A DNA stretch of 37,355 nucleotides from assembly GCA_008933635.1 (NCBI GenBank), contig WBUQ01000029.1, positions 1 to 37,355 of the forward strand, in the 5' to 3' direction. The notes below the pieces were generated by a model that did not search any database, was not told the DNA's origin, and was given only the letters and a program-made list of their open reading frames with translations. This document shows positions 15,140-22,470 of the stretch, in pieces (the stretch's first letter is position 1; every line of letters begins with the position of its first letter). Source of the DNA: Desulfobulbaceae bacterium. Its GTDB lineage: Bacteria > Desulfobacterota > Desulfobulbia > Desulfobulbales > Desulfocapsaceae. The position numbers were made by a program, and so were the translations under genes.

Positions 15140-15275
15140 GGGCGGACAAGCCGAGTTCCGTCCGGGCGGACGGGAGCGGGGGAACCAATGTTCAGGGGCG
15201 TATCGCCGGCACTGCCGGCGTAGAGCAAACTCTTCGGCTCGAGCCCGTCAGCTAACCTCGCAGGCATCGAAGGGA
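15140..15275 (+). ncRNA. c-di-AMP riboswitch (ydaO/yuaA class) in the kup leader
   Basis: The conserved blocks of this class are present in order: GCGGGGGAACCA (15176-15187), a GGGGNGNAUC-like block (GGGGCGTATC, 15195-15204), and CGTCAGCTAACCTCGCAGGC (15246-15265). Supporting stems are CCGTCCG/CGGACGG (from 15158) and CGCCGGC-ACT-GCCGGCG (from 15204). The class senses cyclic di-AMP and typically switches off K+ uptake and osmoprotection genes when the messenger is high. The next gene is the K+ transporter kup, an expected target. After the aptamer GGGAAAG (15272-15278) can pair with CTTTCCC (15300-15306), enclosing AAGGAGG; no U-tract follows, so control could be at translation or by Rho. Confidence 0.88.
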
Positions 15276-15331
15276 AAGACGACTCTGTGGCAAGGAGGGC
15301 TTTCCCGTTCTCAGCGCCACAGGAGCAGTCC

Positions 15332-17260
15332 ATGTCCTTGTCAGGTCACCTCACCGGAGCCAGCGGAAACGCGTCGACTCCAAGCTTTACCGCACCACAT
15401 CACGGCACCGGCGCCCTCGCCCTGGCGGCCCTCGGCATCATCTACGGCGACATCGGCACCAGTCCGCTGTATACGATCAAGGAATGCTTCTCCGGCAAGC
15501 ACGGTCTTGACCCGAACCCGGTCAACATCCTGGGCGTGATGTCGATGGTCTTCTGGTCCCTTATCATCGTCGTCAGCATCAAATATGTCATCTTCGTCCT
15601 GCGGGCCGACAACAGGGGCGAAGGCGGGACCTTTTCCCTGCTCGCCACCCTCAGCCCGGTACTGCGCGGTGACAACCACAGGTGGACCGTTCTCACCATC
15701 CTCACTGCCACCGGCGCCTCCCTGCTCTATGGCGACGGCGTGATCACCCCGGCCATTTCGGTACTCTCAGCCATTGAAGGTCTCAACATGGCAACCGATG
15801 CGGCGAGCCGCTACGTCGTGCCGATCACCTTCGCCATCCTGGTTTCGCTGTTCCTGGCCCAACGCCACGGCACGGCAGTCATCGGCAGGATTTTCGGACC
15901 GGTGATGATCGTCTGGTTCACCTCCATCGGCCTGCTCGGTCTCAGGGCCATCGTCGGCCGACCGGACATCCTCGCCGCCCTCAACCCGCAGTATGCATTC
16001 ACCTTCTTTGCCGTCAACCACCTGCACGGCATCGTCGCCCTCGCCTCGGTCGTCCTCTGCATCACCGGCTGCGAGGCCCTCTACGCCGACATGGGCCATT
16101 TCGGCCGATTCCCGATCCGCCTGACCTGGTACGACATCGTCCTGCCAGGCTTGATGCTCAACTATTTCGGCCAGTGCGCCCTGCTGCTGCAGGACCCGAA
16201 CATCGCCAGCGTCAACCCGTTTTATGCCCTGGCCCCGAAGGCCTTGCTCTACCCGCTTGTCGGCCTGGCAACCATGTCCACCATCATCGCCTCCCAGGCA
16301 ATGATCTCCGGTGTCTATTCCCTTACCCAGCAGGCCGTGCAGCTCGGTTTCGTGCCGCGCATGCGGATCGTCCACACTTCCGCCCGCGCCAAGGGACAGA
16401 TCTATATGCCGACGGTCAACTGGATGGTGATGCTGGCATGCCTGACCCTGGTCCTGGTATTCAGGGAGTCGGGCAAACTGGCCGCCGCCTATGGCTTTGC
16501 CGTCACCGGCACGATGACCATCACCTCGATCATGTATTTCCAGGTCACCCGCCACAAATGGCGATGGCCGCTCTGGCAGTGCGCGGCGCTGGTGGGGCTG
16601 TTCCTCTTCTTCGACACCTCGTTCCTCGGCGCCAACATCCTGAAGATATTCGACGGCGGCTGGATCACCATCTGCATCGCCACCTTCATCGCCGCCAGCA
16701 TGATCACCTGGCGGGACGGCCGGGAACTCCTCCGCAAGCACTACAGCCTGATGCTGCTGCCAACCGATGTCTTCCTGCAGGACCTCCAGGAGTACAGCCC
16801 GTCGCGAACTGCCGGCACGGCCGTCTTCATGTCCATCTCCCCCGAGGGCATCCCCCACACCCTCCTTCACCACCTGAAACACACCGAGGCCCTGCACGAG
16901 CGGATCCTGCTGCTCTCGGTGCTTTCTGCGGAAACACCAACGGTCGATGATCATGAGCGGGTGGGGCTGGAAGACCTCGGTCAGGGGTTTTTCCGGGTCA
17001 AGGCCAGGTATGGTTTCATGGAGACCCCGAACATGACCGGCATCATCGAGCAGCTCAGCCGCAAGGGCTTGCCGGTTGATATCTATTCCACATCCTTCTT
17101 CCTCGGCCGCGAAACGCTGTTTTCCACCGGAGAAAGCGCGATGGCGCAATGGCGCAAGCTGCTGTTCATCTTCATGTCCCGCAACTCGTGGAACGCCACC
17201 TCCTTCTTCGGCCTGCCGCCGGATCGCGTCGTCGAACTGGGAAACCAGGTGCAGTTGTGA
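15332..17260 (+). CDS. kup: Kup-family potassium uptake transporter
   Basis: This 642-residue protein has an N-terminal membrane domain of about 12 hydrophobic segments (residues 30-450) and a cytoplasmic C-terminal domain, the Kup/HAK layout and length. The signature ALGIIYGDIGTSPLYTIKECF is at about residues 32-52, followed by YGDGVITPAISVLSAIEGL. Kup moves K+ inward, probably with H+. The start is ATG 15332 with AGGAG 6 bases upstream; a GTG at 15287 is in frame but would lie within the riboswitch expression platform. The c-di-AMP riboswitch in its leader predicts repression of K+ uptake at high c-di-AMP. The downstream permease gene begins about 140 bases later and is probably transcribed separately. 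Confidence 0.95.
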   Translation: MSLSGHLTGASGNASTPSFTAPHHGTGALALAALGIIYGDIGTSPLYTIKECFSGKHGLDPNPVNILGVMSMVFWSLIIVVSIKYVIFVLRADNRGEGGTFSLLATLSPVLRGDNHRWTVLTILTATGASLLYGDGVITPAISVLSAIEGLNMATDAASRYVVPITFAILVSLFLAQRHGTAVIGRIFGPVMIVWFTSIGLLGLRAIVGRPDILAALNPQYAFTFFAVNHLHGIVALASVVLCITGCEALYADMGHFGRFPIRLTWYDIVLPGLMLNYFGQCALLLQDPNIASVNPFYALAPKALLYPLVGLATMSTIIASQAMISGVYSLTQQAVQLGFVPRMRIVHTSARAKGQIYMPTVNWMVMLACLTLVLVFRESGKLAAAYGFAVTGTMTITSIMYFQVTRHKWRWPLWQCAALVGLFLFFDTSFLGANILKIFDGGWITICIATFIAASMITWRDGRELLRKHYSLMLLPTDVFLQDLQEYSPSRTAGTAVFMSISPEGIPHTLLHHLKHTEALHERILLLSVLSAETPTVDDHERVGLEDLGQGFFRVKARYGFMETPNMTGIIEQLSRKGLPVDIYSTSFFLGRETLFSTGESAMAQWRKLLFIFMSRNSWNATSFFGLPPDRVVELGNQVQL

Positions 17261-17354
17261 GGCAGCCGCATTTTGACAGGCAGCAACAGATGAATGAAAT
17301 GCAATGTCCCCATCCGAATTGCCAGCCGAACACTGGCGAAAAAGACCTCAACGG

Positions 17355-17363
17355 TGATATAGT
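17355..17363 (+). promoter_or_regulatory. Extended -10 promoter ahead of the AI-2E-family permease
   Basis: TGATATAGT is an extended -10 element (TG-N-TATAGT, one mismatch to TATAAT). No good -35 is seen, which extended -10 promoters can tolerate. Transcription would start near 17370. Confidence 0.4.
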
Positions 17364-17402
17364 TTCTCCGGACTCCCCGTGGAGAGCAAACAACAGACAT
17401 CG

Positions 17403-18644
17403 ATGCCCAGCATGGACCTGATAATGAAGGCCGTTTCAATCCCCGCCGCGGAGAAGCAGGAACCGTCGCCTTCCTCCTCGCCGGTCACAGGCCCGAACCG
17501 CACGCAAACGCGATTCTTCGCCGTTCTCTTCCTCTTTTCCGCCCTGATGCTGGGATGGGTGCTCTGGCCCTTCTGGCAGCTGCTGATCCTGGCCTTCCTG
17601 CTGGCCGGGATCTTCATGCCGGTCTACCGGAAACTCCTCGCCGGGGTCTCGCCATGGATGGCCTCGCTGCTGACCTGCACGCTGATCTTCCTGATCGTCT
17701 TCATCCCGCTGTTCTTCTGCATCGGCACCCTTTCCTCCGAGGCCCTGAACCTCTTCGACAACAGCCGCGACAACGACACCCTGCTCCAGCTGCTGGAACT
17801 GCTGAAAAACAACACCCTCGTCAACCGGGTCGAGGAGACGCTCGCCGAGTTCGGGCTGCGCTTCGATCTCCCGGACATGACCAACATACTCACCGGCATA
17901 AGCAAGACCGCCGGCATGTTCATCTACAGCCACGTCTCCGCCTGGGCCGGCAATGTCATGAGCTTCGCCGCCCAGTTCTGCATCCTGCTGATCGTCGTCT
18001 ACTTCCTCCTGATCGACATGGACGACCTCCTGTTGTTCATCCGCCGGCTGTCGCCGCTGCCGGACGCGCAGAACAGCCTGCTGATGGACAAATTCACCGC
18101 CATCGCCGGGGTCATCCTGGTCGTCAACGGCCTGTTCTGCATCCTCCAGGGCGTGCTCGGCGGTCTGTTTTTCGCCCTGATCGGCATCAAGACCCCTGTC
18201 CTCTGGGGCTTTATCATGGGCATCCTGGCCTTCATCCCGATCCTTGGCATCGGCATGGTCCTGCTGCCGGCAGCCGTCATTCTGCTGGTCTATGGCCATA
18301 TCGGCCAGGCCCTGGCCACCGTCGCGTTCTACCTGATCCTGCACTACACCGTCGAGCTGCTGCTGAAACCGAAATACGTCGGCAGCCAGCTCGAGATGCA
18401 CGCCCTGCTCGTCCTGCTGGCCATCTTCGGCGGCATGAACCTCTTCGGCATCCTGGGCATCATCTACGGCCCGCTGGTGGTCAGCATCTTTCTCACCCTG
18501 TCCGAGATCCACCTGAAGGAATACAGCGCCGCCGGCATCGACGGCGGGGCTGTCGGCCCGGACCCGCCCGGCCTGGCGCAGCCGGCGCTGCAAGGAATAT
18601 CCGACACACCACGTGCAAGTACAGATAAACAACGCCGCAACTGA
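17403..18644 (+). CDS. AI-2E/PerM-family membrane permease
   Basis: This protein of about 413 residues has paired N-terminal hydrophobic helices (LFLFSALMLGWVLWPFWQLLILAFLLAGIFMPVY), a central amphipathic segment and a C-terminal cluster of helices with GILAFIPILGIGMVLLPAAVILL, the pattern of the AI-2E family transporters (PerM/YdiK/TqsA). Some members export autoinducer-2 or act as Na+/H+ antiporters; function is unproven for most. The start is uncertain (ATG 17403, 17412 or 17424, or GTG 17379) because no ribosome site is well spaced. The gene ends 12 bases before the DUF47 gene, so permease, DUF47 and PiT genes probably form one operon. Confidence 0.85.
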   Translation: MPSMDLIMKAVSIPAAEKQEPSPSSSPVTGPNRTQTRFFAVLFLFSALMLGWVLWPFWQLLILAFLLAGIFMPVYRKLLAGVSPWMASLLTCTLIFLIVFIPLFFCIGTLSSEALNLFDNSRDNDTLLQLLELLKNNTLVNRVEETLAEFGLRFDLPDMTNILTGISKTAGMFIYSHVSAWAGNVMSFAAQFCILLIVVYFLLIDMDDLLLFIRRLSPLPDAQNSLLMDKFTAIAGVILVVNGLFCILQGVLGGLFFALIGIKTPVLWGFIMGILAFIPILGIGMVLLPAAVILLVYGHIGQALATVAFYLILHYTVELLLKPKYVGSQLEMHALLVLLAIFGGMNLFGILGIIYGPLVVSIFLTLSEIHLKEYSAAGIDGGAVGPDPPGLAQPALQGISDTPRASTDKQRRN

Positions 18645-18656
18645 CAGGAGCAACCA

Positions 18657-19286
18657 ATGGCCTTCACCCTGTTCCCCAAATCGATCAAATTCTTCGAACT
18701 GCTGATCCGCCAGAATACGATACTCCAGGATGTGGCCGGCGAAGTCCTCCAGATTTTCGAGGACTTCGGCACCGTCGACGAGGCGTGCAAGCGCATCAAC
18801 CTGAAGGAAGTCGAAGGCGACGAGCTGTGCCGGGACATCTCCCACCAGCTGTCCCAGACCTTCATCACCCCCATCGACCGCGAGGACATCTACCGTCTCA
18901 ACCTGGCCCAGGAAGACTCGATCAACTTCTTCAAGAGCATCGCCACCCGCACCCGGTTCTCAGGCATCTCCCACATCCGTTTTCCGGCGAAGAGGATGAT
19001 GCGCAACGTCAACACAATGACCGGCTACACCGGCGAGATGCTCAGGGCCCTGCAGGCCAAGCAGGAAGTCGGCGGGCTGATCCGTGAAATCGGGAGTCTC
19101 AAGGGCGAGTGCGAAATGCTGCTCAGCACCGGCCTCTCCGAGTTGCAGGATGTCGAGATCAGCGAACTGAAGAGCGTCGTCGACATCATCAAATGGATCC
19201 AGGTCTACGACCGGATCGAGCAGGTCATCGAACGGATCGACGACCTGGCCGACGCGATCGAGGAAGTGGTACTGAAAAATGCTTGA
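18657..19286 (+). CDS. DUF47 (PhoU-like) accessory protein of the PiT transporter
   Basis: This 209-residue all-helical protein is of the DUF47/TIGR00153 family (MAFTLFPKSIKFFELLIRQNTILQDVA..., ending in a helix YDRIEQVIERIDDLADAIEEVVLKNA). DUF47 proteins resemble PhoU and are commonly encoded with Pit phosphate transporters, whose activity they are thought to control. The ATG at 18657 has AGGAG upstream. Its last codons overlap the PiT start by 8 bases, implying translational coupling. Confidence 0.92.
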   Translation: MAFTLFPKSIKFFELLIRQNTILQDVAGEVLQIFEDFGTVDEACKRINLKEVEGDELCRDISHQLSQTFITPIDREDIYRLNLAQEDSINFFKSIATRTRFSGISHIRFPAKRMMRNVNTMTGYTGEMLRALQAKQEVGGLIREIGSLKGECEMLLSTGLSELQDVEISELKSVVDIIKWIQVYDRIEQVIERIDDLADAIEEVVLKNA

Positions 19287-20289
19287 TATCCCTCTGCTCC
19301 TTGTCATCATTGTCATCGTCGCCCTGGTCTTCGATTTCACCAACGGAGCTCACGACTGCGCCAACGCCATCGCCACGGTGGTGTCGACCAAGGTCCTGTC
19401 GCCGCGGGTGGCGGTCACCATGGCGGCCGTCCTCAACCTCGTCGGCGCCCTGCTCGGCAGCGAAGTCGCCCACACCCTGGGCAAGGGGATCGTCAACACC
19501 GAGGTGGTGATGGGCAGCCAGATCCTGGTGCTGGCCGCGCTGGTCGGAGCCATCGCCTGGAACCTGATCACCTGGTATTACGGTTTTCCCTCATCCTCCT
19601 CCCATGCCCTGATCGGCGGCCTGATCGGCGCCGCGGTCACCCATGCCGGCTACTCAAGCCTCAATGGCGTCAGCATCTTCAAAAAAGTCATTCTTCCGCT
19701 CATCCTGTCGCCTCTCGCCGGATTTTTTGTCAGTTATGTCATCATGTTCCTTCTGCTGTTCCTTTTCTGTCGAGCCAATCGGCGCACCGTGAACAGGAAC
19801 ATCAAGCACCTTCGGATCCTCTCGGCGGCATTCATGGCCACCAGCCATGGTCTGAACGACGCCCAGAAGACAATGGGGGTGATCGCCCTGGCCCTTTTCC
19901 TGTTCCACCGGATTGATACGATCTATATCCCGTTCTGGGTGAAGCTCTCCTGTGCGCTGGCCATGGCTGTCGGCACCGCTGTTGGCGGATGGAAGATCAT
20001 CAAGACCATGGGCCACCGGATCTTCAAGCTCGAAATGGTGCACGGCCTCGCCGCCGAGACCTCGGCAGCCCTGGTCATCACCGGCGCCTCGCTGGTCGGC
20101 GCGCCGATCTCCACCACCCACACCATCACCGCCTGCATCTTCGGCGTCGGCTCGACCAAGAGGCTCTCCGCCGTCCGCTGGGAGCTGGCCGCCAACCTGG
20201 CGGTGGCCTGGGTCGTCACCATCCCGGCGGCCGCCGTCATCGCCGGCCTGAGTTACCTGCTGCTGCACGTATTTGGCGCAGCGGGTTGA
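19279..20289 (+). CDS. pit: PiT-family inorganic phosphate transporter
   Basis: This 336-residue membrane protein carries the two inverted PiT signature repeats: FTNGAHDCANAIATVVSTKVLSPR near the N-terminus and ATSHGLNDAQKTMGVIALALF in the middle, with GFPSSSSHALIGGLIGA and VGAPISTTHTITACIFGVG in the matching hairpins. The length is typical of short bacterial Pit proteins. It imports phosphate, usually as a metal-phosphate complex with H+ or Na+. It overlaps the DUF47 gene by 8 bases. An 89-base gap follows with only a small GCAGA/TCTGC stem and no clear terminator. Confidence 0.94.
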   Translation: MLDIPLLLVIIVIVALVFDFTNGAHDCANAIATVVSTKVLSPRVAVTMAAVLNLVGALLGSEVAHTLGKGIVNTEVVMGSQILVLAALVGAIAWNLITWYYGFPSSSSHALIGGLIGAAVTHAGYSSLNGVSIFKKVILPLILSPLAGFFVSYVIMFLLLFLFCRANRRTVNRNIKHLRILSAAFMATSHGLNDAQKTMGVIALALFLFHRIDTIYIPFWVKLSCALAMAVGTAVGGWKIIKTMGHRIFKLEMVHGLAAETSAALVITGASLVGAPISTTHTITACIFGVGSTKRLSAVRWELAANLAVAWVVTIPAAAVIAGLSYLLLHVFGAAG

Positions 20290-20378
20290 AATCTGCCGTC
20301 CTTTCGTGCAACAATCAGGGAAAGAGACTCATCAACCCATTGCGGCAGACTGCTCTGCGAGCGCTTTAGGAAGGTCGT

Positions 20379-20954
20379 ATGCGTTACCGTCGTCACCCTG
20401 CCATTGCCCGCCGCTGGCGCATCCTGGCGCTGGTCGGCATCCTGCTCTGCCCGGCGTGCGAACGTCAGGCGCCCGCGCCTCCGCAGACCTCTGCATCCGG
20501 CGAGATCCGCACCTTCACCGGGACCTGGACCACGATCGGCCACCGCCGGACCGTGCACCTCGGCGGAGACCGCCAGGCCTCGATTTTCAACTTCACCGGC
20601 TCGATGCTGCTCGGCGGTCCGCATCGGCTCAAGCGGGGTTTCAAGGCCGAGGTGATCGGCCTTGCCGACAGCCAGAGCGGCATGCAGGCTCGCAGCGTGT
20701 GGACTGACGAAGAGGGAGAAAAGGTGTTCAGCGAATTGCACGGTGCGGCGGCAGGTCCCGACCAGCCGATCACGGGACGGTTCATCGGCGGCACCGGCCG
20801 ATACGCCGGAGTATCCGGCGAGTACTCGTTCAAATGGCTGCGGCTGGTGGACACCGAGGACGGAGAAGTGAGCGGCCGCGTGGTCGACCTGAAGGGATGG
20901 GCCCGTCTCGGACCGGCAGAGGTCCGCCAACCGGCAGCAGGAGGCCAGCAATGA
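20379..20954 (+). CDS. Exported beta-barrel protein, possibly a lipoprotein (allene-oxide-cyclase-like)
   Basis: This 191-residue protein has a basic N-terminus, a hydrophobic segment ending LVGILLCPAC (a poor lipobox, Cys27), and a soluble domain of short beta strands with the motif FIGGTGRYAGVSGEYSFKW, typical of the allene-oxide-cyclase/dirigent eight-stranded barrel fold; such barrels bind small hydrophobic ligands. The start at ATG 20379 has AGGAAGG upstream. Its stop overlaps the start of the DASS carrier (ATGA at 20951-20954), so the two are translated together. The exact role is unknown. Confidence 0.65.
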   Translation: MRYRRHPAIARRWRILALVGILLCPACERQAPAPPQTSASGEIRTFTGTWTTIGHRRTVHLGGDRQASIFNFTGSMLLGGPHRLKRGFKAEVIGLADSQSGMQARSVWTDEEGEKVFSELHGAAAGPDQPITGRFIGGTGRYAGVSGEYSFKWLRLVDTEDGEVSGRVVDLKGWARLGPAEVRQPAAGGQQ

Positions 20955-22366
20955 AACGAGAGGCCTCAGCTGTCCGCAAATCCGTCACGAAGATCGCACC
21001 GTTCGCGCTGGCTGCCGGCATCTGGCTTGCCCCGATCCCCGAAGGGCTGACCAGCCAGGCCTGGCACCTGTTCGCCATCTTCGCGGCCGCCATCTTCGCC
21101 GTCATCATCAATGCCCTGCCACTGCTGACAGCGGCGCTGCTGGCCGGCTCGACCGCGGTGCTGAGCGGCACCCTCGACCCGGTCAAGGTCTTCGGCGGTT
21201 TCGCCAACGCCAGCGTCCTGCTGGTGGTCGTGGCCTTCCTGGTCGCCCAGGCCGTGGTCAAGTGCGGGCTGGGCAGACGGATCAGCCTCTACGTGGTCAG
21301 CATGTTCGGCAAATCCACGCTGGGGCTGGCCTACAGCATCTTCATCACCGACGCCCTGATCGCCCCCGGCTTCCCGAGCAACACCGCCCGCGGGGGCGTG
21401 CTGTACCCGATCATCCTGGCCCTCTCCCAGAGCAGCGGCTCCGTTCCCGGCGATGAAACTCAACGCCGGCTCGGCGGCTATCTGATGTTCTGCGGCATGG
21501 CCAGTCTCAGCGTCTCGTCGGCCCTGTGGCTCACCGCCACCTCGGCCAATCCCATCGGGGTGTCGCTGGCCGCGGAACAAGGTCTTGCGGTCAATTTCGG
21601 TTCCTGGCTGCTGGTAGCCTCGGTCCCGGCGCTATTCACCATCGGCCTGCTGCCGCTCCTGCTTTTCAGGCTCTTTCCGCCGGGCATCTCCGCCACCCCC
21701 GATGCGCCTTGGGCCGCCCGCGAGTCGCTGCGCACCATGGGCCCGCTGTCCCGCGACGAGAAGATCACCGCGGTGGTCTTCGGCCTGATGGTGATCGCCT
21801 GGATCTGTGCCGGCACCCTCGGCCTCAACCTCACGGCGGTGGCCATCGCCGGTCTCGGCACCCTGCTCGCCACCGAGGTGCTGACTCTGGATGACATCTA
21901 CCTGCAGGGCGGGACGCTTGCCACCTTCCTCTGGCTGGCGGTGCTGTTCGCCCTGAGCGGCCAGCTCAACGAGCTGGGCTTCATGGGCCATGTCGGCGAA
22001 CATCTGGCCTCGATGCTCGGGGGGCTTTCCTGGCCCATCGCCTACGTTGTCCTGCTGCTGCTCTACGTCGCCATGCACTACATGTTCGTCAGCCAGTCGG
22101 CCCAGGTCCTGGCCCTGCTCGGGGTCTTCCTCGACGTCGGCATCCAGACCGGCGTACCGGTTCACCTGATGGCCTTCGCCCTGCTTTTTGCCAGCAGCTA
22201 CTTTTCGACCCTGACCCCCCAGGGCGGCAGCCAGAACGTCATCTTCGTCGCCAGCGACTACCTGACCCAGCGCGAGCTGTACCGTCTGGGCCTCTTGACC
22301 ACGATCTTCTGCACCCTGGTATTTCTGCTGATCGGCACGCCATGGATCCTCTGGGTCGGACGATGA
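20951..22366 (+). CDS. DASS/SLC13-family anion carrier (CitT/DIT1-like)
   Basis: This 471-residue membrane protein has about 12 hydrophobic segments. It contains FPSNTARGGVLYPI with an intact SNT and, in the second half, MHYMFVSQSAQVLALLGVF, a pattern seen in the CitT/DIT1/TtdT branch that exchanges di- and tricarboxylates. It differs from the two cassette carriers in motifs and length and is only distantly related to them. The ATG at 20951 is well placed after AGGAGG, overlapping the previous stop. Likely substrates are dicarboxylates such as fumarate, malate or succinate, but this is inferred from the subfamily only. Confidence 0.88.
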   Translation: MKREASAVRKSVTKIAPFALAAGIWLAPIPEGLTSQAWHLFAIFAAAIFAVIINALPLLTAALLAGSTAVLSGTLDPVKVFGGFANASVLLVVVAFLVAQAVVKCGLGRRISLYVVSMFGKSTLGLAYSIFITDALIAPGFPSNTARGGVLYPIILALSQSSGSVPGDETQRRLGGYLMFCGMASLSVSSALWLTATSANPIGVSLAAEQGLAVNFGSWLLVASVPALFTIGLLPLLLFRLFPPGISATPDAPWAARESLRTMGPLSRDEKITAVVFGLMVIAWICAGTLGLNLTAVAIAGLGTLLATEVLTLDDIYLQGGTLATFLWLAVLFALSGQLNELGFMGHVGEHLASMLGGLSWPIAYVVLLLLYVAMHYMFVSQSAQVLALLGVFLDVGIQTGVPVHLMAFALLFASSYFSTLTPQGGSQNVIFVASDYLTQRELYRLGLLTTIFCTLVFLLIGTPWILWVGR

Positions 22367-22368
22367 GG

Positions 22369-22395
22369 CCATCCGACACCCACAACGTCGGATGG
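22369..22395 (+). other. Perfect 9-bp hairpin after the DASS carrier
   Basis: CCATCCGAC (22369-22377) pairs with GTCGGATGG (22387-22395) across a 9-base loop, starting 3 bases after the stop codon. No U-tract follows, so it is either a Rho-assisted end, an mRNA stabiliser, or a U-less terminator. Confidence 0.5.
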
Positions 22396-22470
22396 CAGAC
22401 ACCCCCCGTGACGCATGGATTTTAGCCTTGACCGGCAACAGCACGCCCCTTCCGCAAAAGGAGAACCATC

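Larger units (their letters stand above)
14613..15331. other. Divergent regulatory region between nhaD (copy B) and kup
   Basis: This 719-base region has no convincing gene; short open frames here lack ribosome sites and homology. Towards nhaD it holds a sigma-54 promoter (14710-14725) and an AT-rich block (14740-14792). Towards kup it holds a c-di-AMP riboswitch (about 15140-15275). Positions 14870-15080 contain nothing clearly identified. The AT-rich block contrasts strongly with the surrounding GC-rich DNA. Confidence 0.8.

Noticed and set aside
22369-22395. Classical intrinsic terminator after the third DASS gene
   Set aside because: The stem is perfect but lacks a U-tract, so it is reported only as a hairpin.
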